A stretch of 42,632 bases of DNA from Prevotella multiformis DSM 16608 (GCF_000191065.1 NZ_GL872282.1:1-42632); one strand, 5' to 3'; shown: positions 25,096 to 33,831, numbered from the stretch's first letter. Program-made: numbers and translations. Notes: generated by a model not told the origin, from the sequence alone.

Positions 25096-26208
25096 ATGAC
25101 AGACAACAACAATATATTACAGAAGCTCGACGGTCTTGAGGCCCGTTACGAGGAAGTATCTACGCTCATTACCGACCCGAGCGTCATTGCGGACCAGAAA
25201 CGTTACGTAAAGCTGACAAAGGAATACAAGGATCTCGGCGACATCATGGATGCCCGGCGCCGTTACGTCAACTGTCTTACGACCATCAAGGAAGCAAAGG
25301 ACATCATCGCCAACGAGAGCGATGCCGAAATGAAGGAGATGGCTCGTGAAGAGCTGTCAGAAAATGAGGGGCTGCAGCCGAAGATTGAAGAGGAAATCAA
25401 GCTCCTCCTTGTTCCGAAAGATCCGGAAGACGGCAAGAACGTACAGATGGAAATCCGGGGCGGTGCCGGCGGTGATGAGGCCGCATTGTTTGCCGGCGAC
25501 CTTTTCAATATGTACAAGCGTTACTGCGACAAGAAGGGCTGGAAGCTGTCTGTCACTTCCGTGTCGGAAGGAGCCGTAGGCGGTTTCAAGGAGATTGACT
25601 TTGCGGTTGAAGGCGAGAACGTGTACGGAACGTTGAAGTATGAGTCCGGTGTCCACCGTGTGCAGCGGGTACCTGCAACCGAGACACAGGGGCGTATGCA
25701 CACCTCTGCCGCGACAGTGGCCGTTTTGCCGGAGGCCGACAAGTTTGAGGTGAACATCAACGAGGGTGACATCAAGTGGGACACTTTCCGTTCCAGCGGC
25801 GCCGGCGGCCAGAACGTGAACAAGGTGGAGTCCGGTGTCCGTCTGCGCTATCCGTGGAAGAATCCTAACACGGGGGAGGTCGAGGAGATCCTCATTGAAT
25901 GTACCGAGACCCGTGACCAGCCGAAGAACAAGGAGCGTGCACTGAGCCGTCTGTACACATATATCTATGATCACGAGCATCAGAAGTATATCGACGATAT
26001 TGCCAGCCGCCGCAAGACGCTTGTCTCTACCGGTGACCGCAGTGCAAAAATCCGGACCTACAACTTCCCGCAGGGCCGTGTTACCGACCACCGCATCGGC
26101 TTTACCACTCACGACCTCCAGGGGTTCATGAACGGTGATATCCAGGAGATGATTGATGCTCTAACGGTAGCAGAGAATGCAGAGAAACTGAAGGAAACAG
26201 AGTTATAA
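25096..26208 (+). CDS. prfA: Peptide chain release factor 1
   Basis: 370 residues. The GGQ peptidyl-hydrolysis motif lies at 237-239 (SSGAGGQNVNK). The codon-recognition tripeptide is PAT at about 193-195, the RF1 type that reads UAA and UAG. N-terminal helical domain and C-terminal domain of normal length. It starts 19 nt after the HARE-HTH gene and is followed by a very long hairpin. Confidence 0.97.
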   Translation: MTDNNNILQKLDGLEARYEEVSTLITDPSVIADQKRYVKLTKEYKDLGDIMDARRRYVNCLTTIKEAKDIIANESDAEMKEMAREELSENEGLQPKIEEEIKLLLVPKDPEDGKNVQMEIRGGAGGDEAALFAGDLFNMYKRYCDKKGWKLSVTSVSEGAVGGFKEIDFAVEGENVYGTLKYESGVHRVQRVPATETQGRMHTSAATVAVLPEADKFEVNINEGDIKWDTFRSSGAGGQNVNKVESGVRLRYPWKNPNTGEVEEILIECTETRDQPKNKERALSRLYTYIYDHEHQKYIDDIASRRKTLVSTGDRSAKIRTYNFPQGRVTDHRIGFTTHDLQGFMNGDIQEMIDALTVAENAEKLKETEL

Positions 26209-26260
26209 GATTTCAACCTATACAGCAGGGATATGCCGAACCGGCAAATGAAAGATGACC

Positions 26261-26333
26261 AGTAGGGACAGGCACCCTCATCTATCCGACACACGTTGGA
26301 ATGTGCGGACAGACGAGGGTGCCTGTCCCTATT
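26261..26333. terminator. Very long near-perfect hairpin between prfA and pyrF
   Basis: Arms 26261-26293 and 26302-26333 pair over about 32 bp around the 8-nt loop CGTTGGAA. The outer 19 bp (GTAGGGACAGGCACCCTC-type) have only one G.U-type mismatch; the inner part has a few more and a one-base bulge. No T-run follows, so it may be a terminator, an RNA-stability element or a transposon-derived palindrome. Confidence 0.55.
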
Positions 26334-26392
26334 GATTACTTACATGGACTTTGACGTGATTCTTTCACATAATATTTCATTAAACACTCAAT

Positions 26393-27220
26393 ATGAACAG
26401 ACAGCAGCTTATCCACCAGATCTTCACGAAGAAAACCTTTCTTTGCGTCGGTCTCGACACAGACATCAGCAAGATTCCTGAACATCTGAAAAATGAGACT
26501 GATCCGATCTTCGCCTTCAACAAGGCGATCATTGATGCCACAGCCCCTTATTGCGTGGCCTATAAGCCCAACCTCGCTTTCTATGAAAGCTATGGACTGA
26601 AAGGCATGATGGCCTTTGAAAAGACCATCCAGTATCTGAAAAACCATTACCCCACACATTTCATCATTGCTGATGCCAAGCGTGGCGACATCGGCAATAC
26701 CTCGAAGATGTATGCCCGGACATTCTTCGAGGAATACGACCTCGACTCTGTCACCGTCGCTCCCTACATGGGCGAAGACAGCGTGAACCCCTTCCTCGAG
26801 TATAACGGCAAATGGGTAATACTTCTGGCACTGACCAGCAACAAGGGCAGCCACGACTTCCAGCTGACGGAAGACAAGTCTGGCGAACGGCTCTTCGAGA
26901 AGGTGCTGAAGAATTCTCAGGAATGGGGAACACCCGAGAATCTGATGTATGTCGTCGGTGCCACACAGGGCAGGATGTTCGAGGATATCCGCCGAATTGC
27001 TCCAGAGCATTTTCTCTTGGTGCCAGGTGTCGGGGCACAGGGAGGAAGTCTACAGGAAGTCTGCAAATACGGGATGACAAAGGACTGCGGTCTGCTTGTC
27101 AATTCGTCCCGCGGCATCATTTATGCCGGCAAGGGAACAGACTTTGCAGAAGCTGCTGCCCGGAAGGCCAGAGAAATGCAGGAAGAAATGGCCGTTGAAC
27201 TGAATCGATCCGTCAGGTAA
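26393..27220 (+). CDS. pyrF: Orotidine 5'-phosphate decarboxylase
   Basis: 275 residues, the longer type of OMP decarboxylase (about 270-280). FLCVGLDTD near 16-24 and [13 protein letters not shown] at 91-103 (catalytic Lys96 with the DxK..D arrangement) identify it; [11 protein letters not shown] lies near the C-terminus. It makes UMP in pyrimidine synthesis. It lies downstream of the long hairpin on the same strand as prfA. I see no TAnnTTTG box directly upstream. Confidence 0.95.
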   Translation: MNRQQLIHQIFTKKTFLCVGLDTDISKIPEHLKNETDPIFAFNKAIIDATAPYCVAYKPNLAFYESYGLKGMMAFEKTIQYLKNHYPTHFIIADAKRGDIGNTSKMYARTFFEEYDLDSVTVAPYMGEDSVNPFLEYNGKWVILLALTSNKGSHDFQLTEDKSGERLFEKVLKNSQEWGTPENLMYVVGATQGRMFEDIRRIAPEHFLLVPGVGAQGGSLQEVCKYGMTKDCGLLVNSSRGIIYAGKGTDFAEAAARKAREMQEEMAVELNRSVR

Positions 27221-27724
27221 ATTATGCAGTCGAGGAACTGGAAGAGGATGTGCATCCCAGACATAAGACCTTAGCAGAACAGCGAGGACTCAAGTTGAGA
27301 GCTTTAAAATATGTTTACAAAAAAGAAGCCCCTCTAATTTAGATTTCCAACTTATATGGAGTCGCTTCTCACTTGTAACATACAGCATTCCAGCCTGTTA
27401 CAAATCGGAATGGAAAAGAGGCCTGAATGGAGGCCAACTAAGCACCAGTAAGGCCTCAACTAAGCACCACTTGGATCTCAATTAATGCCTGATAAGGATG
27501 CAGATAAGCCCCGCTTGAAATCAGGGACGATTTTATCTTTACAAAAGATAAGCCGATAGAATGCAAAGACAGGAGATATGCCTTCATACATCGAGGCTTA
27601 TCTCCTGTCAATCTGATACCGCAGTAAAGTGAAAAAGACACTGTAAGAAGGCCGGTCTCATAACAACAGGTATGTGTCTGCATGAAACCCTTGGCAATAC
27701 GCCTTGCAGCATATTGTCCCTGCT
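27221..27724. other. Intergenic region rich in small repeats and hairpins
   Basis: 504 nt between the 3' ends of pyrF and dapA. It contains two copies of CAACTAAGCACCA (27435-27447, 27457-27469), an inverted pair TGTAAC...GTTACA (about 27376-27404), and a 16-bp-armed hairpin (27568-27609). GATAAGCC recurs several times. A 75-residue minus-strand frame has no recognisable product. Confidence 0.5.
27568..27609. terminator. Inverted repeat near the 3' ends of pyrF and dapA
   Basis: GACAGGAGATATGCCT (27568-27583) pairs with 27594-27609 with one mismatch in 16, loop of 10 nt. Located between convergent genes, hence a candidate shared terminator, but no clean T-run follows. Confidence 0.4.
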
Positions 27725-28609
27725 TCAGATTCTCATCCTCTTCAGAATATCATTCATTTTCTGCTTCGTTTCAATACGCGTCGGCACTAAAGGAAGACGC
27801 AGAACATTCTCGATCATCCCCATGTCATTCAGCAAAGCCTTGCAGCCTGCCGGGTTTCCATCGACAAAGAGCAGTTTATAAAGTTCCGTAAACTGATGAT
27901 GTATTTTGCGCGCAGGCTCATACTCACCATTGAATTCCAGACGGATCATACGTGAGAACTCCTTGGGGAGTGCGTTGCCGATAACCGAGATGACACCAAC
28001 TGCACCGCTTGCAATCATCGGGAAAGTCAGTGCGTCGTCACCACTGATTACTTCGAAGTGTCTGGGTTTGTTCTTGATGATCTCGTCAACCTGTTCCAGA
28101 TTGCCTGATGCCTCTTTTATGGCGACGACGTTGTCAAAGTCAGATGCGATACGCACCGCCGTCTCGGCAGTCATATTCACCCCCGTTCTTCCCGGCACAT
28201 TGTACATGACAACCGGCAGCGGGCTGGCCTGTGCGATTGCCTTGAAATGCTGATAAAGCCCTTCCTGGCTGGGCTTGTTGTAATAAGGACAGATGCTGAG
28301 AATGCCGTCAATGCCGCTCCAGTCTGTTGTCTTGACTTCATCTACAACTGCCGCCGTATTGTTTCCCCCACAATACTTCAGAATCGGCACACGTCCCTTG
28401 ACCACTCGTTTTATCACGGCAGTCAGCTCGTTTTTTTCAGCCTGCGTCAGGCAGGGAGCTTCACCTGTCGTAGCAAGGATACAGAAGAAATCGGCACCAT
28501 TGTCCAGCTGATATTCAACCAGTCTTACAAGTGCATCATAATCTATACTGCCATCTTCCTTGAATGGAGTTATCAATGCTATACCTAATCCGTGAAAAAC
28601 ATTCTGCAT
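27725..28609 (-). CDS. dapA: 4-hydroxy-tetrahydrodipicolinate synthase
   Basis: 294 residues, typical DapA TIM barrel. ATTGEAP at 46-52, MYNVPGRTG at 135-143 (Tyr136) and VVAIKEASGN at 161-170 (Schiff-base Lys165) are the expected active-site blocks. It condenses pyruvate with aspartate semialdehyde in lysine and meso-diaminopimelate synthesis. It has its own consensus promoter at 28715-28745 and a leader of about 100 nt with two small hairpins. Confidence 0.95.
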   Translation of the reverse strand: MQNVFHGLGIALITPFKEDGSIDYDALVRLVEYQLDNGADFFCILATTGEAPCLTQAEKNELTAVIKRVVKGRVPILKYCGGNNTAAVVDEVKTTDWSGIDGILSICPYYNKPSQEGLYQHFKAIAQASPLPVVMYNVPGRTGVNMTAETAVRIASDFDNVVAIKEASGNLEQVDEIIKNKPRHFEVISGDDALTFPMIASGAVGVISVIGNALPKEFSRMIRLEFNGEYEPARKIHHQFTELYKLLFVDGNPAGCKALLNDMGMIENVLRLPLVPTRIETKQKMNDILKRMRI

Positions 28610-28714
28610 AGTAATTTATCGTCTTTAAAAGACGCACAGTAAAGACTCCCCGGGGAGCAAATGCGCAGTCCTGTTCGTATTCTGACACCCAGAGAGCGTC
28701 TGTCAATATCGTTG

Positions 28715-28745
28715 CAAATATAGCAAATTATTGCCAATCGTCAAA
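28715..28745 (-). promoter_or_regulatory. dapA promoter (CTTTG - N19 - TATATTTG)
   Basis: On the minus strand, TTTG at 28742-28745 (-33) is followed after 19 nt by TATATTTG (28715-28722, -7), a full Bacteroidetes consensus. The downstream leader holds the perfect palindrome CTCCCCGGGGAG (28646-28657) and the hairpin CGTCTTT-A-AAAGACG (28620-28634). Confidence 0.7.
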
Positions 28746-28811
28746 GACTTTTGTACTTTATCTTCAAGGGCAGGGGGACAACCGGTCCAACCAGGCTCAC
28801 AGCCTGTCACA

Positions 28812-29738
28812 TTAGTATGACCCTATCCAAAGACATATCATTCCAAGAAGAACGAAACACAGGTCGATAGCCTTTGCCTTCAGGTTCTTTTCCCTGAACA
28901 GCAACGCACCGCAAAGGAAAGAGACAATTACCGACCCTCGGCGTACCATCGACACGATGGAAATCATCGCACCGGGCATTGACAGTGCATAGAAGTAGGC
29001 GAAATCTGCCATCGAAAGGAAAAGGGAAATGAGGAGAACTGACCATTTCCACTTGAAAGGTGTATGCGCCGCCTTGCTGCCATGCCTTCTCACCTTATAT
29101 ATTATGAATACCGCTGCCATCATCAGGCATTGATAGATGTTGTACCAGCTCTGTGCCATCATGCGGTCAAGTCCTACTCCGCCGTTCTCAGGACTTGCCA
29201 TCAGATACTTGTCGAGCAGTCCGCTGCACGTTCCCGTCAATGCTGCCAGCACGAGAAAGCAGATCCACCTGTTGTGGCTGAAGTCAATGCCTTCTTTCCG
29301 GCCGCTCCGTGCCAGAAGAAACAGGGAGGCCACGGCAAGAACGACACCGGTCCACTGCCAGCCGTTCAGCCGTTCTCCAAATACGGCCATTGCTCCCACA
29401 AGCGTCATCACCGGACGTGTGGCATTCACGGGTCCGACAATCGTCAAGGGGAGATGTGCTATGGCGAAATAGCCGAATACCCATGACAGCAGAACAATCA
29501 TGCTCTTCAGCAAGATCCAACGGTGCATCTCCCAGCCGCCGGACCCGACATAGAAGATACTGCCATCAAGCACACAGGTGTCCTGTGACAGCAGAATCAA
29601 CGGCAGAAATATAGCCGAACAAAAGAGGGTGTTGAGAAACAGCACGGGTATGACATCGTTCCCACGCAGAGAGTACTTCTTCGATGTGTCATAGAATCCC
29701 AGCAGAGCTGCCGAGACAAAAGCCAGTAAAACCCACAT
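28812..29738 (-). CDS. EamA/DMT family transporter
   Basis: 308 residues with about ten hydrophobic segments arranged as two repeats of five, the layout of drug/metabolite (EamA) transporters. An inner-membrane protein; the substrate cannot be read from the sequence. It starts 12 nt after truA on the same strand, so it is probably cotranscribed with truA. Confidence 0.8.
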   Translation of the reverse strand: MWVLLAFVSAALLGFYDTSKKYSLRGNDVIPVLFLNTLFCSAIFLPLILLSQDTCVLDGSIFYVGSGGWEMHRWILLKSMIVLLSWVFGYFAIAHLPLTIVGPVNATRPVMTLVGAMAVFGERLNGWQWTGVVLAVASLFLLARSGRKEGIDFSHNRWICFLVLAALTGTCSGLLDKYLMASPENGGVGLDRMMAQSWYNIYQCLMMAAVFIIYKVRRHGSKAAHTPFKWKWSVLLISLFLSMADFAYFYALSMPGAMISIVSMVRRGSVIVSFLCGALLFREKNLKAKAIDLCFVLLGMICLWIGSY

Positions 29739-29750
29739 GAAAGCGTTGTT

Positions 29751-30518
29751 TTAGTATTTTATATCCCAAAGGAAGAGTGCATTTCCGGGCATGCTCTCGC
29801 CGGCATCACTTCTTGTTCCTCCGTCTACAATCTGCCTGAAGTCAGCCAGAGACAATCGCCCTCTCCCTACATCGACCAGAGTTCCGACAACCGCACGCAC
29901 CATATTGCGAAGAAAACGGTTGGCAGTAATCACAAAACACCAGTTGGCGATTGTACTCCCCGAGGACAAGGAAAGCCCGTCCCCGAAAGGTATCCAGCGT
30001 GCTTCCGTCAAATTACAAAAGGTGGTTTTTACGTCTGCACCAGCCTTGCAGAAACATTTGAAGTCCTTCTCCCCTATCAGATAAGAGGCAGCCTCATTCA
30101 TCTTGTCGAAGTCAAGCGGGTAATGTATCTCACATGAGTACCGGTGCGAAAAGGGTTGTTTTCCGGTATGGATATAATAGTGGTAGGTTCTTGATACAGC
30201 TGAGAAACGAGCATGGAGATCCGCACTGACGGCCTCGATTCTGCTCACAGAGACGTCACGAGGCAGCAGACGGTTCATCTTGTAAACAAGCTGTCCGCTG
30301 TCGAACGGCTGTGCCGTATCGAAATGTGCCACCATCATCCGTCCATGCACACCGGCATCCGTACGGCCGGCGCCTGTTACGGTGATTGTCTCTTTCAGCA
30401 GGATAGACAACGAGCGTTCAAGGACTTCCTGTACAGAAATACCGTTCGGCTGGATCTGCCAGCCGTGGTACGCCGTCCCGTCGTATGACAGGGTGATAAA
30501 GTATCGTTGCATAATCAT
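29751..30518 (-). CDS. truA: tRNA pseudouridine(38-40) synthase
   Basis: About 255 residues from the ATG at 30516-30518; another ATG two codons later (30510-30512, MQRYFITLSYDG) is an equally plausible start. The catalytic motif GAGRTDAGVHG contains the essential Asp. It isomerises uridines 38-40 in tRNA anticodon arms. A TAAATTTG box ends 3 nt before the first ATG. A further upstream TTG start would lie inside that box and is rejected. Confidence 0.95.
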   Translation of the reverse strand: MIMQRYFITLSYDGTAYHGWQIQPNGISVQEVLERSLSILLKETITVTGAGRTDAGVHGRMMVAHFDTAQPFDSGQLVYKMNRLLPRDVSVSRIEAVSADLHARFSAVSRTYHYYIHTGKQPFSHRYSCEIHYPLDFDKMNEAASYLIGEKDFKCFCKAGADVKTTFCNLTEARWIPFGDGLSLSSGSTIANWCFVITANRFLRNMVRAVVGTLVDVGRGRLSLADFRQIVDGGTRSDAGESMPGNALFLWDIKY

Positions 30519-30521
30519 GTG

Positions 30522-30529
30522 CAAATTTA
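30522..30529 (-). promoter_or_regulatory. -7 box (TAAATTTG) three nt before truA
   Basis: On the minus strand TAAATTTG is followed by CAC and ATG. It lies between the comEC stop and truA. No -33 TTG is seen at normal spacing, so activity is uncertain. Confidence 0.4.
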
Positions 30530-30536
30530 CGAAAAA

Positions 30537-32081
30537 TTACCTGAAATCTGTCTTTCCGGCAAGAAAACTCCATAACAACCACACACCCATCAGCATGGCA
30601 TAATATACAGCCAGCTGGAGGATAGTGACGTGCAGGTTTCCGATACTTGCCCAGGGAAAAGATGCAAGCCAGTGAAGTGCCGTGTCCTGACAGTAGACCA
30701 GTTGTCCTACCATTTGACAGAGAAAGGAAGAAAGAGCCGGAAAAGGAGAGAGGATCAGCATGAAGACGGATGACCAGATGATCATCATTGTCCCTGGTAC
30801 AGCAATGAGGCTGCCGGGGATGAAAACCGTAGAGAAACGGCAGAAATAAAAAACTATCAGCGGTGCTGTCCCCAACTGTGCGGCAACCGATACCGCCGTC
30901 ATCCCCCATAACCACCTGCCTGCGGCACAATGCTTCAGATACCGGGAAGACAGAGTCTGATACAGGAGCGGATAGAACAGCAGTATCGACCACACGGAAA
31001 CAAAAGACAGCTGGAAGCCAATGTCGAAAAGGCTGAGAGGATTGCAGAAAAGCATAATGACCGCTGTCAGAGCCAGCGTATTCACCGAGAGCCGGTCTCT
31101 GTTCAGAAGACTGACAAACGAATAGATGGTCAACATCATAGCAGAACGGACCACAGAGGAAGACATTCCGACCAATACGACATAACTCCACACTGCAAAG
31201 AGCACGGTTAGCTCACTGATTCCTTTCCGCCGAAGTCCCGGCAGCAGGCGTTCGACCCGCCCCAGCAGAAGCATCAGCAGCCCATAGACAACCGTCAGAT
31301 GCAGTCCGGACAAGGCAAGCACATGACTTGCGCCGGTGATGGAATAATCCTCCTTCAGCTCTTTGCCAAGCAGATGCCTGTCACCCAGCGTCATGGCAGT
31401 CACAACAGCCAGGGCGTCCCCCTCAAGATTGTCAGCCAACTTCTTCATGAGTTTCTGCCTGCATATAGCAGCTGTCAGGAGCGACCTCTGGAAAAAACTC
31501 ATTGGATGAAGATTCACCTTTTTCTTCCGCCATTGGTCAGGGCAGAGGAATGTTTCCGCAGAAAAACCGTGCAGCCTCAACCATCGGGCATAATCGAATG
31601 TCGCATCCGAAAAGTTCATAGGCTTCTCCAGATAAGCCATGGCCTCTATGCCGTCACCCGTGTGCAGGGACCGGTAACGATTCGTCAATGTGTCACGAAA
31701 GATGGAGGCTTTGGCCTTCAGCAGGCCGTTTTCCCTTATAACCATCAGGTCCGTCTGGACAACCTTTCCATGGATAACCGGCTCGGAAAGAAGAACTGCA
31801 TTGAATCCGGCTATACGTTCCGGCAGTTTCACCTGCATAGACAGCTCCCGATCTGCTACCAATGCAGCTCCCGTCATAAAGACTGCAACGAGCAGCAGCA
31901 GACTTTGGATGTACTTCCGATGCCGCACGACAGATGCCGCAACGACCATACCGACGGCCATCGCCCACCACCACACCGGTCCGACCTTATCCACGACTGC
32001 ATCGCCCACGGCAATACCCAGCGACAGCGGTACAAGCAGCTTTACTGCGGGATACATCAGCAGGTCTGTTTTTCGTTTCAT
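30537..32081 (-). CDS. ComEC/Rec2 family competence protein
   Basis: 514 residues. An N-terminal DUF4131-type region with several membrane helices is followed by the Competence domain with ASHVLALSGLHLTVVYG at about 228-244, the ComEC signature, and multiple membrane helices. The C-terminal metallo-beta-lactamase domain of long ComEC proteins is absent, as in many Bacteroidetes. It would form the inner-membrane channel for incoming single-stranded DNA. The promoter is TTG-N19-TATTTTTG at 32108-32137. Confidence 0.85.
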   Translation of the reverse strand: MKRKTDLLMYPAVKLLVPLSLGIAVGDAVVDKVGPVWWWAMAVGMVVAASVVRHRKYIQSLLLLVAVFMTGAALVADRELSMQVKLPERIAGFNAVLLSEPVIHGKVVQTDLMVIRENGLLKAKASIFRDTLTNRYRSLHTGDGIEAMAYLEKPMNFSDATFDYARWLRLHGFSAETFLCPDQWRKKKVNLHPMSFFQRSLLTAAICRQKLMKKLADNLEGDALAVVTAMTLGDRHLLGKELKEDYSITGASHVLALSGLHLTVVYGLLMLLLGRVERLLPGLRRKGISELTVLFAVWSYVVLVGMSSSVVRSAMMLTIYSFVSLLNRDRLSVNTLALTAVIMLFCNPLSLFDIGFQLSFVSVWSILLFYPLLYQTLSSRYLKHCAAGRWLWGMTAVSVAAQLGTAPLIVFYFCRFSTVFIPGSLIAVPGTMMIIWSSVFMLILSPFPALSSFLCQMVGQLVYCQDTALHWLASFPWASIGNLHVTILQLAVYYAMLMGVWLLWSFLAGKTDFR

Positions 32082-32107
32082 AGCATCATGCTTTCACGTA
32101 CCAGCTG

Positions 32108-32137
32108 CAAAAATAATAAAAAGAAACGAAACGGCAA
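32108..32137 (-). promoter_or_regulatory. comEC promoter (TTG - N19 - TATTTTTG)
   Basis: On the minus strand TTG (32135-32137) is followed after 19 nt by TATTTTTG (32108-32115), about 27 nt before the comEC ATG. It is back to back with the promoter of the EFR1-type gene. Confidence 0.65.
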
Positions 32138-32154
32138 GGATAACTCTTCTAATC

Positions 32155-32185
32155 TTGCAGGAACAGCAGATTATAAGTATCTTTG
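32155..32185 (+). promoter_or_regulatory. EFR1-type gene promoter (TTG - N20 - TATCTTTG)
   Basis: TTG at 32155-32157 and TATCTTTG at 32178-32185 with 20-nt spacing form a full consensus. The ATG starts at 32190, only 4 nt after the box, so the predicted mRNA has little or no leader. Confidence 0.7.
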
Positions 32186-32189
32186 CCGC

Positions 32190-33029
32190 ATGATATTCTA
32201 CTTTTCTGGTACAGGCAACAGCCAATGGGCTGCAGAGACGCTGGCTTCGGAAACCGGTGATACGCTGGTCTCTATTCCGGACGTGCTCGGCAGTGAATGT
32301 CGCTTTGAATTGAAAAGCGGCGAACACGTAGGCTTCATCTTTCCGATACACGGCTGGAGAGTACCCCGCATCATAAGAGAGTTCCTGGGCAGACTGTCAT
32401 TCGGACCGGGAGGAGGCGGGACTGACGGTACCATGCACTATTGCTTCTGTCTTGTTACAGCCGGCGACTCCATCGGCAAGGCCATGGAACGTTTCCAGCA
32501 GCAGCTCATATCCGTTCCGTGCGGGCGGTTACTGAAACTGGAGGCCGTATTCTCACTGGTCATGCCCGAGTCGTATGTCGGTCTGCCCGGCATGGATGTA
32601 GATACAAAAGAAAGGGAAGCCGTCAAGAAAATGGCGGCGGAAGAAGAGCTGAAGCGGTTTTCCAAGGCTGTCAGAGGGCATCTCTGCGGCGTGGAAGGGA
32701 AACCATGGGGATGGGAAAGACTGGAACGGGGACCGATACCCTCTTTCTTCTCCGGTCCGGTCGGCGGATTCTTTGAACGTTTCCTTATCACCGACACCCC
32801 TTTCCGTGTGGACAGCAGCCGCTGTGTCAGATGCGGCATCTGTGCCGGTGTCTGTCCTGTAAACGACATCAAGGGCGGACTGGGGCATGAGCCTGACTGG
32901 TTGCACAACGGGAAATGCCTTACCTGCTTTTCCTGCTATCACCATTGCCCTCACCATGCCATTGAGTATGGGAAACGCACAAAGAATAAAGGACAATACT
33001 TCTACAAAAGAAGCAGGCTGCATTCCTGA
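32190..33029 (+). CDS. EFR1 family flavodoxin-ferredoxin fusion
   Basis: 279 residues. The start MIFYFSGTGNSQWAAE is the flavodoxin FMN phosphate-binding loop, so translation must begin here; an apparent 300-residue upstream extension is read-through of non-coding sequence opposite comEC. The C-terminus has two [4Fe-4S] ferredoxin motifs: CVRCGICAGVC (Cys212, 215, 218 and 222) and CLTCFSCYHHC near 238-248. This pairing defines EFR1-type electron-transfer proteins. Partner and substrate unknown. A perfect bidirectional terminator follows at 33070-33101. Confidence 0.85.
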   Translation: MIFYFSGTGNSQWAAETLASETGDTLVSIPDVLGSECRFELKSGEHVGFIFPIHGWRVPRIIREFLGRLSFGPGGGGTDGTMHYCFCLVTAGDSIGKAMERFQQQLISVPCGRLLKLEAVFSLVMPESYVGLPGMDVDTKEREAVKKMAAEEELKRFSKAVRGHLCGVEGKPWGWERLERGPIPSFFSGPVGGFFERFLITDTPFRVDSSRCVRCGICAGVCPVNDIKGGLGHEPDWLHNGKCLTCFSCYHHCPHHAIEYGKRTKNKGQYFYKRSRLHS

Positions 33030-33069
33030 GGGGCGCAGCCCCCAATGACGATGTTTCATCCAGACATAA

Positions 33070-33101
33070 AAAAAGCTGCAGGCCTCAACCTGCAGCTTTT
33101 T
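33070..33101. terminator. Bidirectional terminator between EFR1 gene and ribosomal protein cluster
   Basis: A perfect 13-bp stem AAAAAGCTGCAGG (33070-33082) and CCTGCAGCTTTTT (33089-33101) with a 6-nt loop. A-run and T-run flanks serve both strands, as expected between convergent units. Confidence 0.9.
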
Positions 33102-33120
33102 CTATATATCTTTATGTAAC

Positions 33121-33279
33121 TTAATTCTTAAAGAAATCCTTGACAGCCTCATTAGGAACCATCTGCTCGTCGAAGACATAAGCACCGGTCTTGGGGCTCT
33201 TTACCATCTTGATAACCTTTGAGTATGCGCGACCGTCCGATGAACCTTCATGGAGGGTAGCGACCGCTTTCTTTGCCAT
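33121..33279 (-). CDS. DUF4295 family small ribosomal-associated protein
   Basis: 52 residues, MAKKAVATLHEGSSDGRAYS and so on, ending VKDFFKN; too short for most gene callers. DUF4295 proteins are Bacteroidetes-specific and regularly follow rpmG and rpmB, as here (43 nt after rpmG). I believe this family was identified as an additional large-subunit protein (bL38) in a Bacteroidetes ribosome structure; that identification is from memory. Basic residues fit rRNA binding. Confidence 0.85.
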   Translation of the reverse strand: MAKKAVATLHEGSSDGRAYSKVIKMVKSPKTGAYVFDEQMVPNEAVKDFFKN

Positions 33280-33322
33280 AGTTTGTCTGTTTTAACTATT
33301 AACTATATCTCTTCAGGCGAGC

Positions 33323-33511
33323 TTACTTGATCTCCTTGTGAAGAGTCATCTTCTTCAGAACAGGATTGTACTTCATGAGCTCAAGACGCTCAGGAGTATT
33401 CTTACGGTTCTTTGTCGTCACGTAACGGCTTGTACCAGGCATTCCGCTGTTCTTCATCTCTGTACATTCCAAGATAACCTGGACTCTGTTGCCTTTAGCT
33501 TTCTTTGCCAT
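33323..33511 (-). CDS. rpmG: 50S ribosomal protein L33
   Basis: 62 residues, [19 protein letters not shown], with the central [17 protein letters not shown] and C-terminal LHKEIK of L33. It lacks the paired CxxC zinc motifs (one cysteine only), so it is the zinc-independent form. It starts 5 nt after rpmB. Confidence 0.97.
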   Translation of the reverse strand: MAKKAKGNRVQVILECTEMKNSGMPGTSRYVTTKNRKNTPERLELMKYNPVLKKMTLHKEIK

Positions 33512-33516
33512 GATAT

Positions 33517-33780
33517 TTAGTCTCCTATTACCTTAATGTCTTTCCAGTCAACATAGCCCTTGGAAACAGCCTGCTTGAGGGCGGCATCAAGACCTACCTT
33601 ATTAATCAGACGAAGACCAGCAGCGCTGACCTTCAGCTCAATCCAGCAGCCTTCTTCTACATAGTAGAATTTCTTGCTGAAGAGGTTGACATCAAAGCTT
33701 CTCTTCGTACGATGCTTTGAGTGAGACACATTGCAACCTATCTGTGCCTTCTTTCCTGTGATTTGACAAATCTTAGACAT
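33517..33780 (-). CDS. rpmB: 50S ribosomal protein L28
   Basis: 87 residues from the ATG at 33778-33780: [21 protein letters not shown] is the L28 start. The longer frame to 33834 would begin inside the promoter box at 33832-33839. First gene of the rpmB-rpmG-DUF4295 operon. No full zinc-binding cysteine set. Confidence 0.97.
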   Translation of the reverse strand: MSKICQITGKKAQIGCNVSHSKHRTKRSFDVNLFSKKFYYVEEGCWIELKVSAAGLRLINKVGLDAALKQAVSKGYVDWKDIKVIGD

Positions 33781-33831
33781 TTCTATCTTTGTTTTGTGAT
33801 TCGTTAATTGATACCTATTCCAAACAGGGTG

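Noticed and set aside
31299..32189. Long N-terminal extension of the EFR1-type gene
   Set aside because: The FMN-loop start MIFYFSGTGNS at 32190, with a full promoter just upstream, shows that the first 297 codons are read through antisense comEC sequence.
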